A stretch of 25,135 nucleotides of DNA from Euryarchaeota archaeon UBA605 (GTDB lineage Archaea > Thermoplasmatota > Poseidoniia > Poseidoniales > Thalassarchaeaceae): assembly GCA_002504905.1 (NCBI GenBank), contig DATY01000016.1, positions 1 to 25,135 on the forward strand, written 5' to 3'. The notes beneath the pieces were generated by a model. That model ran no database searches. It was not told the DNA's origin and was given only the letters and a program-made list of their open reading frames with translations. A program made the position numbers and the translations under genes. This document shows, piece by piece, positions 8,066-16,159 of this stretch. The first letter of the stretch is position 1. Every line of letters begins with the position of its first letter.

Positions 8066-9295
8066 ATGCGACGAACTCATCAATGCTCCCCCTCTCCGAG
8101 GTGTGTGGCAAAGGATACAGGAGTTGAAATTCTCAGCTCAAGTTTAGAAGGAAAACATATCCTAGTTATTGTTTCTGGCGGTATAGCAGCGGTTGAATCA
8201 GTACGTCTTTGTAGAGAATTTAGAAGACATAGTGCCCAATTGTCAATAATGATGTCCAAAGAAGCTGGGAAAATTATTACTCCTTTGGCTTTATCTTGGG
8301 CTTCCGGACAAGAAGTCCTAACTGATTGGGAATCAGACATGAAGCAATTGGATGGTTATGATGTTGTTTTGGTTGCTCCTGCTACTAGAAATACTATTTC
8401 AAAACATATCCATGGAATAATGGACTCTCCTGTAATGATGGCATTAAGTGCGGCTAGAGGGAATAAAACTCCAATTATTTTTATTCCTTCCATGCATCAG
8501 GATTTATTCGATGATCCTGTAACTAGTGAATTATTAGAAAAAATTACTTTAGAAGGAAATTATTATTTTGTCGATAATGAGAAAGAGGGGAGAAGGAAAC
8601 AGCCTCCTCCTTCTGTCATAGTTTCTAAATTATCTAATCTTGTTAACTCTTTTTCCCAGAATAGAAGAAAAGTTGCAATCACACTTGGCGCTACTAGGGC
8701 TCCAATAGATTCAGTAAGGGCAATTCAGAATGCATCGTCTGGAAAAACTGGTTGGGCAATTGCAGAACATCTATTCATGATGGGACATGAAGTACATTGT
8801 ATTGCTGGTAAAACTTCAGCAAGTCCAACAATTGAACTGCCCAATGTTATTCGTGCGGGTTCTCCAGAAGAGATGTTAAAACAGTCGATTAATCTAGCAA
8901 AATCAAATGTTAAACCTGATGTCTGGATACACTCTGCTGCTGTTTTAGATTATTCTATGACTCCAGAAAAAGGTAAGAGACCCAGTGGACAAGACAAATG
9001 GGAAATTGAACTTCAACCTACGCTAAAACATATACCTGAGTTAGCAGATTTAGTAGGTGAATGTATTAGAATTGGTTTCAAATTAGAAACAGGAGTATCC
9101 GAGGAAGAATTAATCCAAAAATCACTCAAGCAGATTTCAAATTATGGAGTTGATTATGTAATTGCTAATATTCTAGAGCAGATTGCAGATGAAAAATTTC
9201 CAAGAGCAAGATTAGTAGGTAATGGCGGGATTATCAAAGTATTACAAAATGAGATTGACATATGTCTAGAGATTGAAAAAATCATTTCTGAATAG
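8066..9295 (+). CDS. coaBC: bifunctional phosphopantothenoylcysteine decarboxylase / phosphopantothenate-cysteine ligase
   Basis: CoaBC joins cysteine to 4'-phosphopantothenate and decarboxylates the product to 4'-phosphopantetheine for coenzyme A. The N-terminal CoaC flavoprotein domain (about residues 25-190) has VSGGIAAVESVRL and APATRNTISKHIHGIMD (FMN binding) and the loop IPSMHQDLF. The C-terminal CoaB domain (about 205-409) has ITLGATRAPIDSVR, NASSGKTGWAIAEHL, SAAVLDYS, KRPSGQDK, IGFKLETG and VDYVIANIL. In CoaC the His that normally stands about 12 residues before APAT appears replaced (SDMKQL), and the Cys of the bacterial substrate lid is absent, as I recall for other archaeal members. 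The frame begins at TTG 8051; I use the first ATG at 8066, and GTG 8105 is also possible. ProRS follows about 47 bases later on the same strand. Confidence 0.88.
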   Translation: MRRTHQCSPSPRCVAKDTGVEILSSSLEGKHILVIVSGGIAAVESVRLCREFRRHSAQLSIMMSKEAGKIITPLALSWASGQEVLTDWESDMKQLDGYDVVLVAPATRNTISKHIHGIMDSPVMMALSAARGNKTPIIFIPSMHQDLFDDPVTSELLEKITLEGNYYFVDNEKEGRRKQPPPSVIVSKLSNLVNSFSQNRRKVAITLGATRAPIDSVRAIQNASSGKTGWAIAEHLFMMGHEVHCIAGKTSASPTIELPNVIRAGSPEEMLKQSINLAKSNVKPDVWIHSAAVLDYSMTPEKGKRPSGQDKWEIELQPTLKHIPELADLVGECIRIGFKLETGVSEEELIQKSLKQISNYGVDYVIANILEQIADEKFPRARLVGNGGIIKVLQNEIDICLEIEKIISE

Positions 9296-9342
9296 ATTAT
9301 ACATGCGGCACATTGAAGGATAATCTACTACGGGATATAATT

Positions 9343-10863
9343 ATGACAAAGCATGGTAAGGCTAAGAGAGGTATTCCTCCAAAGTCGGATTTTAATGCAT
9401 GGTACCCTGCTATTGTCGAGATTTCTGATTTAGTGGACAAAAGATATCCTATCAAGGGAATGGATGTTTGGAAGCCTTATGGTTGGTCAACTATGAGGTT
9501 AATAGATGGACTCACACGTAAGGAAATGGAAAATTCAGGCCATCAGGAATATAGCTTTCCTCTATTGGTTCCAGAAGATCTATTAGAGAAAGAAAATCAT
9601 CTTGTTTCAAGACTCAAAGCAGCCAGGGAACAAGGAGTTGATCCATCTGAACTTAGAATGGAAGAGGAAGATTCCGGATTCAAAAAAGAAGTTTATTGGG
9701 TTACAAAAGGTGGAGAAAATGAACTTGATGTGCCAATGTTCCTCAGGCCAACCTCTGAAACACCAATGTATACTATGTTTTCTTTATGGGTGAGAAGTCA
9801 TGCTGATTTACCATTAAAAACCTTCCAAATTGTCAATACTTTTCGTTATGAAACTAAGCAGACTCGATCGTTTATTAGAGTTCGAGAAATACATTTCTTT
9901 GAGGCCCATACTGTCCATAAAGATGAAGAGGGCGCCACCAAACAAATAGAGGAAGACGCCGAGATTGTTCAGAGATTAATGAAATCTCTTTGTTTACCAG
10001 TTTTGGTCTCCAAGAGGCCTGTTTGGGATACTTTTCCCGGTGCATGGTACACTACTGCAGTTGATGCAGTAATGCCTAATGGAAGAACATTGCAAATAGC
10101 AACCTACCATCACTACCGCGATCAATGGGCTCAAGCCTTTGACCTAAATTATGAAGATATTAATGGTAAAATTCAAAATTGTCATCAAACAACATTTGGA
10201 ATGTCTGAAAGATTACTAGGAGCAGTAGTTGGAATGCATGGTGATGATGCAGGACTAATTTTACCTCCAGCAGTATCTCCATATCAAGTAGTTTTAATGC
10301 CTGTAGCCACTCATATTAATGAAGAAGTTTTGCCCAAAATTAGGGAAATCGCTGATGAACTTAGATCCGCTGGACTTAGAGTTCACTTAGACGATAGAGA
10401 TAAAAGACCCGGAGGTAAGCACTATGATTGGGAAATTAAAGGAGTACCAATTAGATTAGAATTTGGCCCCAGAGACCTTGCAGAAAATAAATGTGTTCTA
10501 TCACTTAGAACCGGCGGTAAGGTAGATGCAAACTTGGATAATCTTTCAGAAACAATTTCTCTTCATTTAGAGGATATTTCTGATAAGTTATTGGAACTTT
10601 CATCTATACAAATGTCTAATTTAGTTAAGAAATTTCCAGGTCTTAAATCAACTGAAGATGGCTGGAAAATGATTTCTCCGATAGAAGATGGTATAGTATA
10701 TGAATTAGCTTTTGATGGTAATGATGCTGATGCTGAAGTTCTAGAAAAAACAACTGGATTAGCATTATTGGGAGATTCAGTTGAACCTTACTTAGAACCA
10801 CAGAATTGTGTTATTACGGGCAAACTAACTACAAGAAAGCAGCACCTTGCTCGAATGTATTAA
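9343..10863 (+). CDS. proS: prolyl-tRNA synthetase, archaeal/eukaryotic type
   Basis: This class II synthetase charges tRNA-Pro. The catalytic core has DFNAWYPAI, GMDVWKPYGW, LRPTSETPMY, motif 2 (TRSFIRVREIHFFEAHT), FPGAWYT, ATYHHYRDQWAQAFDL and GMSERLLGAVVGMHGDD. The anticodon-binding domain follows (PYQVVLMPVATH, DDRDKRPGGKHYDWEIKG, PIRLEFGPRD). The extra C-terminal domain and terminal Tyr (HLARMY) mark the archaeal/eukaryotic form. That C-terminal domain normally binds zinc with several Cys; here only one Cys (QNCVITGK) remains, so the metal site seems lost. A TTG at 9313 would add ten residues (MKDNLLRDII); the ATG at 9343 (MTKHGKAKRGIPP) matches the family start better. It follows coaBC and overlaps the convergent membrane-protein gene by four bases. 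Confidence 0.95.
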   Translation: MTKHGKAKRGIPPKSDFNAWYPAIVEISDLVDKRYPIKGMDVWKPYGWSTMRLIDGLTRKEMENSGHQEYSFPLLVPEDLLEKENHLVSRLKAAREQGVDPSELRMEEEDSGFKKEVYWVTKGGENELDVPMFLRPTSETPMYTMFSLWVRSHADLPLKTFQIVNTFRYETKQTRSFIRVREIHFFEAHTVHKDEEGATKQIEEDAEIVQRLMKSLCLPVLVSKRPVWDTFPGAWYTTAVDAVMPNGRTLQIATYHHYRDQWAQAFDLNYEDINGKIQNCHQTTFGMSERLLGAVVGMHGDDAGLILPPAVSPYQVVLMPVATHINEEVLPKIREIADELRSAGLRVHLDDRDKRPGGKHYDWEIKGVPIRLEFGPRDLAENKCVLSLRTGGKVDANLDNLSETISLHLEDISDKLLELSSIQMSNLVKKFPGLKSTEDGWKMISPIEDGIVYELAFDGNDADAEVLEKTTGLALLGDSVEPYLEPQNCVITGKLTTRKQHLARMY

Positions 10864-11747
10864 TTCTTCTTTTTCCTAATTCCGAGTAAAGAGATGAATG
10901 AGAATGCCATTATCATCATACCATCGAGCATATCCCCATCACCAGCCTGTGTCCATGAATCTAGATCTTCAAAATCCATAATCTCACTCAGTATTAATTT
11001 GGGGTTATCTTCACAATTCTTTCCACTTTCAATATTAGACATTGTACTTATTTCAGAACTGCTATAGTCGCCGTTAGTAGTTGAAATAACCGTCATATTC
11101 TCATCGAAAAGTGTTGATGTCCATGCGTACGGTTCAGTTTGAACATTCACCATTTTTAGATGCTGGAATGTATTTCCGTTTGCTTCCCAACTAATACTTC
11201 CACTATCTACAAGCTCTTGCGAACCATTCTGTGAAATATCCCAAGAAATCGTGTAATTTTCCCCTAATGTGACATTTTTAACTGTCCAGAAAATAGTTAA
11301 AGTTGTTCCATTAACTACTTCAAAATCTTTAAATTCTATATCTCCTAGAGGCTCTAAATCTTCACAAAGTGTGATAGATTCGGGAACTAAACTATTTACT
11401 CCCACTACTACATTTGAACTAACTAGAAGTAAACAAATAATTCCTGTAAAAGTAAGATATAATCTTCTCTTTGGTTTCACAATTGAGTTAGCAATTTCTT
11501 CTACTTCTGACTCATTATTTGAAGAAGGTAATATTACATCATGTGTGAACTCACTACTTCCATTTTGAGTTTTTTCTTCTTCAATTTCTTCTGGTGTACT
11601 AATTCCCATTTCATCAAGAGCTTCTCTACCATAAATTCTTTCAGCCAATTTGTAATATTCGTTGTAAGACTCCAATTCTGATGGGTCCATTGACCCATCG
11701 AGTAATTCTCTGAGTCTTTCCCCCTCATTCATAATTGTTGTTGGCAA
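10860..11747 (-). CDS. membrane-anchored surface protein with many N-glycosylation sequons
   Basis: This is a 295-residue protein of unknown function. The N-terminal about 90 residues are acidic and helical (RLRELLDGSMDPSELESYN and EALDEMGISTPEEIEEE). One membrane segment at about 95-117 follows a basic KPKRRLYL stop. About 150 residues outside the membrane come next, carrying at least five N-X-S/T sequons (NGTT, KNVT, ENYT, QNGS, ENMT). A second hydrophobic segment ends the chain (MMIMAFSFISLLGIRKKKN), like a C-terminal anchor with a basic cap. The start is TTG with GGAG four bases upstream; an ATG at 11732 is the alternative. The outside part, with its beta-rich 'tIfWTvKNVT' pattern, may be an immunoglobulin-like domain (inference). 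Confidence 0.6.
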   Translation of the reverse strand: MPTTIMNEGERLRELLDGSMDPSELESYNEYYKLAERIYGREALDEMGISTPEEIEEEKTQNGSSEFTHDVILPSSNNESEVEEIANSIVKPKRRLYLTFTGIICLLLVSSNVVVGVNSLVPESITLCEDLEPLGDIEFKDFEVVNGTTLTIFWTVKNVTLGENYTISWDISQNGSQELVDSGSISWEANGNTFQHLKMVNVQTEPYAWTSTLFDENMTVISTTNGDYSSSEISTMSNIESGKNCEDNPKLILSEIMDFEDLDSWTQAGDGDMLDGMMIMAFSFISLLGIRKKKN

Positions 11748-11794
11748 ACCGCTCCTTCATGAATGAAACCCAAGAAAGTGTCTTCTTAAGCCAA

Positions 11795-12742
11795 TTATTT
11801 ACGTTTTATTACTCTATTCGCGGCCTTTACAATGGCATCTGAATCAATATTCATGTGCGACATTAATTCTGCAGTCGCCCCACTCTCGCCAAATTTATCT
11901 TCTACCCCTACCATTTCTAGAGGGGTAGGAATATTGCTAGATAGATATTCAGAAACACTTCCGCCTAGTCCACCAATAATTGAGTGATCTTCTACTGTAA
12001 CAATACAACCACATTCTTTAGCTAGATTATTGATTAGTTGTCCATCCAGTGGCTTAATTGTGTGCATATCAACAACGCAAGCATTAATGCCCTTATTTGC
12101 TAATTTTTCTGCAGCTATTTTTGCCTCATTTACCATTACTCCACAGGCTATGATAGCAACATCATTCCCCTCTTTAATGATATTTCCTTTACCTATCCTA
12201 ATCTTTTTCACATTCATTTCATCATAAACTCTTGGAACTTTATTTCTTGCTGTACGAGTGTATGATGGTTGCTGATGATTTAGTAATTGCAATGTTAATT
12301 CTTCTGCGGAGAGATCATCACATGGGTGCATCACTGTCATGTTTGGAACAGTTCTATATATTGCTAGATCTTCAATTGATTGAGCACTACTTCCATCTGT
12401 TCCAGTATGTATTCCTCCATGACTCCCACAGATATGAACTACCAACCCCGGCCTAGCAATTCCGTTTCTCACCTGTTCAAATGCTCTTTCGGTAAAAATA
12501 GCAAAAGTACTCGCAAAAGGGATTTTTCCTGAAGAAGCCATTCCCGCAGAAACTAACATCATATTCTGTTCAGCAATTCCCATTGAAACGGTTCTTTCAG
12601 GGTATTCAGCTCTAAATAAGCAAGATTTTGTTGATTTTCCTAGATCTGCTTCTAATACTACTACTCTTGGATCACTAGCCAATTTCAGTAGTGCTGAACC
12701 ATAACCATCTCTCGATGCTCCACCAGAGGATGGAGCACTCAT
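11795..12742 (-). CDS. transketolase, C-terminal subunit
   Basis: This is the pyrimidine-binding plus C-terminal part of a two-gene transketolase (pentose phosphate interconversion, thiamine diphosphate dependent). Its marks are VVVLEADLGKSTK, ERTVSMGIAEQNMMLVSAGM (with the Glu that activates the cofactor), FATFA-like STFAIFTERAFEQVRN, HGGIHTGTDGSSAQSIEDLA, and GCIVTVEDHSIIGGLGG in the C-terminal domain. It is 315 residues, the usual length for archaeal split subunits. Its ATG overlaps the stop of the N-terminal subunit by four bases, so translation is coupled. A 1-deoxyxylulose-5-phosphate synthase or pyruvate dehydrogenase E1 reading is less likely: the His-Gly-Gly-Ile-His-Thr-Gly context is transketolase-like and the organism makes isoprenoids by mevalonate. 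Confidence 0.92.
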   Translation of the reverse strand: MSAPSSGGASRDGYGSALLKLASDPRVVVLEADLGKSTKSCLFRAEYPERTVSMGIAEQNMMLVSAGMASSGKIPFASTFAIFTERAFEQVRNGIARPGLVVHICGSHGGIHTGTDGSSAQSIEDLAIYRTVPNMTVMHPCDDLSAEELTLQLLNHQQPSYTRTARNKVPRVYDEMNVKKIRIGKGNIIKEGNDVAIIACGVMVNEAKIAAEKLANKGINACVVDMHTIKPLDGQLINNLAKECGCIVTVEDHSIIGGLGGSVSEYLSSNIPTPLEMVGVEDKFGESGATAELMSHMNIDSDAIVKAANRVIKRK

Positions 12743-13524
12743 GATAATTCCTCCAATGCTAATTTTAATTCATCATCATTTGGGGCCTTTCCATGAAATG
12801 CCGGATTATTTTCCATGAAAGATACGCCTTTTCCTTTTACCGTATGAGCAACGATGGCACATGGGCGATTACGATCATTCGTTGCTTCTTTAATAGCCTC
12901 CACAATTTCACTCATATTATGTCCATCTATTTCAATCGTTTTCCAACCGAATGATTCAAATTTTTTCCCAATATCTCCAATTTCCATTTGTACTTCCATG
13001 AAATCATCATTTTGAATTCTATTCCTATCTATTATTACATTAAGATTTCCAGTTTGATGGAAGTCTGCAGCCATCGCTGCTTCCCAAATTTGACCTTCTT
13101 GAGTTTCACCATCTCCTATCATCACCCAAATATTTCTTTCACTCCCATCCATTCTTGCTGCAATTGAACACCCTAATCCAAATGAAAGTCCCATCCCTAA
13201 ACTTCCTGCAGAAAAGTCAACTCCGTCTGTCCATTTCATATCCACATGTCCTTGACAAACAGATCCTAGGGTTCTAAATCCGTCAATATCATTTTTTGTT
13301 ATTATGCCTAAATTGTGAAGAATAGAATATACTGCCGGACTAGCATGTCCTTTGCTCATGATGAACCTATCACGATCATCCCAATCAGGGTCGTCTATCT
13401 TGAATCTAAATCCTGTTCCATAGAGGCCGACTATCAAGTCTATTGCTGAGAGTGATCCTCCAGGATGGCCCGCACCTGCCTTGTGAACCATTTCAACAAT
13501 ATCTATACGGCATTTTCTTGCCAT
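12739..13524 (-). CDS. transketolase, N-terminal (thiamine diphosphate) subunit
   Basis: This subunit supplies the thiamine diphosphate-binding half. Its marks are IVEMVHKAGAGHPGGSLSAIDLIV, FIMSKGHASPAVYSIL, GSLGMGLSFGLGCSIAAR, and the cofactor motif GDGETQEGQIWEAAMAA followed about 20 residues later by IDRNRIQNDD. From the ATG at 13524 it is 261 residues and starts unusually close to the GHPGGS motif. The frame continues upstream without an ATG, GTG or TTG and encodes INLKEADLVE, just what relatives carry there. An ATT at 13554 preceded by AGGGGTG five bases away is a candidate true start (see findings). The four-base overlap with the C-terminal subunit implies a two-gene operon. It is divergent from mqnE. 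Confidence 0.92.
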   Translation of the reverse strand: MARKCRIDIVEMVHKAGAGHPGGSLSAIDLIVGLYGTGFRFKIDDPDWDDRDRFIMSKGHASPAVYSILHNLGIITKNDIDGFRTLGSVCQGHVDMKWTDGVDFSAGSLGMGLSFGLGCSIAARMDGSERNIWVMIGDGETQEGQIWEAAMAADFHQTGNLNVIIDRNRIQNDDFMEVQMEIGDIGKKFESFGWKTIEIDGHNMSEIVEAIKEATNDRNRPCAIVAHTVKGKGVSFMENNPAFHGKAPNDDELKLALEELS

Positions 13525-13675
13525 TTCAACTAAATCTGCTTCTTTCAGGTTAATATTAGCACCCCTTGTGTAGACCTGTCATCGAAATTGGCTATTGATG
13601 GTTTGCAGTGATGTAACTCCCATTGTTGAATACATTGGTTGATATTTGTTGGGTATATCCGGGAGTTGTAATAAT

Positions 13676-14884
13676 ATGATTGGGACACCCCTTGCAGGAA
13701 ATAATGACTGGAGAAAAGTCTTGGAAAATTTTTCTTTACCTTTGTCTGTAAAGCATGATTCTTTACTTCTTGAATGTTACAATATTCTAGTTAAAGGAGG
13801 AAATATTGACGTTGATTTGGGTACCAAACTATTCGAATCTCCTAATTTATCTGGAATTTCCGCTCTTGCAGATTTAATTAAGAAATCAAGATTTGATGAT
13901 TATGTATATTTTAATGATAATTTGCATGTTAATACTACAAATATTTGTGTTCTAGCATGTAGATTTTGCGCCTTTAGAAAAGGGCCTAGGCATAGTGAAG
14001 CCTATGCATTGAGCGTCGAAGAATATTTACATCGAATTGACCCATTTAGTGATATTATCGATGAAGTTCATTCAGTTGGTGGTTTACATCCAGATTGGAC
14101 TGTCGAATATTATGAAGAATTATATCGATCTGCAAAAAAGACCTATCCTCACATCCATATCAAATCATTGACTGCTGTTGAAGTAAAACATATAGCATCT
14201 AGGAGTGGAATTTCGGTTAAAGAAACATTATCAAGGTTAAAATCTGCAGGATTAGACTCCCTTCCGGGGGGTGGTGCTGAAATTCTAGTAGATACTGTCA
14301 GAGATAGAATTTGTAGAGGAAAAGAATCTTCTGCTGAGTATCTTGCCATCCATGAAATAGCACATGGATTAGGAATCAAGACTAATTGTACCATGTTATT
14401 TGGAACTGTTGAAACTCTCAGAGAAAGGGCCATCCATCTTCATAAATTAAGGAATCAACAAGATGTAAGTCAAGGTTTCCAATGTTTTGTACCATATCCA
14501 TTCCTTCCAGATAAAACAAGACTTCCTGAAGCACAATTAGCCAGTTTAAATGAAATTATACGGGTCATTGCAATATCAAGAATAATGTTAGATAATATCC
14601 CTCACATTAAGGCATACAGGATGAATATTGGCAGTTATGTTGCTTCGATTGCTCTAAATTCTGGTGCTGATGATATTGATGGAACTGTTAATCATGAAGA
14701 AATAATGCATGAGGCTGGTAGTTCTGCTAGACTTGACAGTGATAGCGAAGAATTAGCCAAGATTATTGAAAATGTAAACTCTATACCTGTGAAAAGAAAT
14801 ACTACATATTCTAATTTCACTCGTTACAGAAGGAAACCTGATGATGATAGTAGGAGACTTCCTATAGCTCAATCTACGTCGTGA
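13676..14884 (+). CDS. mqnE: aminofutalosine synthase (radical SAM), menaquinone pathway
   Basis: MqnE makes aminodeoxyfutalosine from 3-enolpyruvyl-benzoate and S-adenosylmethionine in the futalosine route to menaquinone. The radical SAM cluster motif is C-x3-C-x2-C in NICVLACRFCAF (C91, C95, C98 from this ATG). Features that favour MqnE over the related MqnC and CofH are EVHSVGGLHPDWTVEYYEEL, SLTAVEVKHIA, SAGLDSLPGGGAEILVD, CTMLFGTVETLRERAIHL, SRIMLDNIPHIKAY and NSGADDIDGTV. About 60 residues precede the family core. The frame opens at TTG 13646; I chose the ATG at 13676, which has GGGAG ten bases upstream. MqnA follows four bases after the stop, so the two are surely co-transcribed. Confidence 0.92.
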   Translation: MIGTPLAGNNDWRKVLENFSLPLSVKHDSLLLECYNILVKGGNIDVDLGTKLFESPNLSGISALADLIKKSRFDDYVYFNDNLHVNTTNICVLACRFCAFRKGPRHSEAYALSVEEYLHRIDPFSDIIDEVHSVGGLHPDWTVEYYEELYRSAKKTYPHIHIKSLTAVEVKHIASRSGISVKETLSRLKSAGLDSLPGGGAEILVDTVRDRICRGKESSAEYLAIHEIAHGLGIKTNCTMLFGTVETLRERAIHLHKLRNQQDVSQGFQCFVPYPFLPDKTRLPEAQLASLNEIIRVIAISRIMLDNIPHIKAYRMNIGSYVASIALNSGADDIDGTVNHEEIMHEAGSSARLDSDSEELAKIIENVNSIPVKRNTTYSNFTRYRRKPDDDSRRLPIAQSTS

Positions 14885-14888
14885 TTCA

Positions 14889-15689
14889 ATGTCTTGGGAA
14901 AATGTACTTGGTAGGGTTGCATTCGCAAATTGTGATCCTATTTTTGATGGATTGGAAGATGATTGGAAAATTTTACCTGCTCCGCCTTCTTGGTTGACTG
15001 GACACTTACTGAGAAGAGATTGTATAACTGCTCCAATTCCTGCAGCCGACTTTGCTAAGCATTCACATGAATTACTTCTAATACCTAAACTTGGAATTGT
15101 TAGTCAAGGTGATGTGGGTTCTGTAATTCTTTTTGGAACTAGGCCTATTGAGCAGATGAGAGATGTTGCATTGCCCTCTGATTCATCAACTTCTAGAGCA
15201 TTATTACAATGGATTCTGAAATCTATGAATCTCGATCCAAAATTTCATGAGAGAGGCCCGGATTTGACAGCGATGCTAAATGAATCTGATGGAGCATTAT
15301 TAATTGGTGACAGAGCACTGATTGCAGCTAGAGATTATCCTAATTTGGTTAAACTTGATTTAGGTGCTGAGTGGACAAATAAAACAGGTTTCCCTATGGT
15401 ATTCGGTGTTTTCGCAGCACGAAAAGATTCCCCTAAATCAATCTTGGATAAAGCGAGTGAAGATATGATTCGTCAATATGATGTTTTCTTGAATGATGAA
15501 TCATGGAGAAATCAAGTAATCAAAAGAACTTCGTTGAAATTAGGATTTTCTGAAACACGTATTTCCGAATATTTCTCTGTAGAAGTACAAAATAAACTTG
15601 ATGATTTCTCTAAAGAAGGTTTAGAATTTTTCCTTAAAGAAGTATGTCAAATGAAAGAAGAGATAACTTGGCTAACTTCTCATGAATAA
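14889..15689 (+). CDS. mqnA: chorismate dehydratase (MqnA), menaquinone pathway
   Basis: MqnA removes water from chorismate to give 3-enolpyruvyl-benzoate, the substrate of MqnE encoded just upstream. It has a periplasmic-binding-protein-like fold without a signal peptide. Visible family marks are GRVAFANCDPIFDGLE at the N-terminus, ITAPIPAADFAKHSHELLLIPKLGI, QGDVGSVILFGTRPIEQM, LPSDSSTSRALLQWIL, GALLIGDRALIA, LDLGAEWTNKTGFPMVFGVFAARK and a helical C-terminal tail. At 266 residues it is normal in length. The ATG is four bases after the mqnE stop. The 3' end overlaps the convergent deoxyhypusine hydroxylase-like gene by ten bases. Confidence 0.9.
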   Translation: MSWENVLGRVAFANCDPIFDGLEDDWKILPAPPSWLTGHLLRRDCITAPIPAADFAKHSHELLLIPKLGIVSQGDVGSVILFGTRPIEQMRDVALPSDSSTSRALLQWILKSMNLDPKFHERGPDLTAMLNESDGALLIGDRALIAARDYPNLVKLDLGAEWTNKTGFPMVFGVFAARKDSPKSILDKASEDMIRQYDVFLNDESWRNQVIKRTSLKLGFSETRISEYFSVEVQNKLDDFSKEGLEFFLKEVCQMKEEITWLTSHE

Positions 15690-16159
15690 TTTAATTGTTT
15701 ACTTGAAACATAGTTGAGTAAATCTATTGCGACTTCACATGATTCTGCGACAACAACCTCCGAATCATCTTGGAATTTTCTTAGAGTATCCATTGCTACT
15801 AAGTCGCCTATTGCACCAAGTGCTTCTGCAGCTTCATGTCTTACCATAACATCCTCTGATAAATCCGAGAGTCTTTCTATCAATGAAGGAACAGCATGCG
15901 GGTCTTGCATTTGCCCTAAGACATAAGCAATTTCATGTTTCAAAAGAGCTGATTCCGACGAGAACGCCGCTGTCAATGCATCAACAGAATCATGCCCTCC
16001 AATATTTCTTAATGCGAACAAAGCTCTCATTCTTTGAAACATTTTTTCATTTTCATCGCCTAACGTTTTTCTCAGATTAGGCACATTAGAATCTTCACTG
16101 GGAGGAGCAGGGTCTACTGAATCAAAGGGACTGATTTCTGGTTTTTTTCTTTCTTCCAT
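15680..16159 (-). CDS. half-length deoxyhypusine hydroxylase-like HEAT-repeat protein
   Basis: This is a 159-residue HEAT/PBS-lyase-like repeat protein. It carries two His-Glu dyads, H75-E76 in LLKHEIAYVLGQMQD and H108-E109 in MVRHEAAEALGAIGD, 33 residues apart. Eukaryotic deoxyhypusine hydroxylase (DOHH), a di-iron enzyme finishing hypusine on eIF5A, has the same dyads at the same spacing in each of two halves. From memory of human DOHH, the match is best to the C-terminal half and includes the linker SVDPAPP, the following MRALFALRNIGG, and the ending VVAESCEVAIDLL. One half could dimerise to rebuild the four-dyad iron site (inference). The ATG abuts the mqnD stop and has GGTGA four bases upstream, so it is translated with mqnD. 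A generic HEAT-repeat scaffold is the alternative, but the matched dyads and linker argue against it. Confidence 0.75.
   Translation of the reverse strand: MEERKKPEISPFDSVDPAPPSEDSNVPNLRKTLGDENEKMFQRMRALFALRNIGGHDSVDALTAAFSSESALLKHEIAYVLGQMQDPHAVPSLIERLSDLSEDVMVRHEAAEALGAIGDLVAMDTLRKFQDDSEVVVAESCEVAIDLLNYVSSKQLNYS

Noticed and set aside
8080..8340. 86-residue frame on - inside coaBC
   Set aside because: It is antisense to a clearly conserved FMN-binding region and has no recognisable motif.
11732..11765. Short upstream frame MKERFANNNYE overlapping the start of the membrane surface protein
   Set aside because: It has no independent ribosome site and is too short to support; it looks like a chance frame across the start region.
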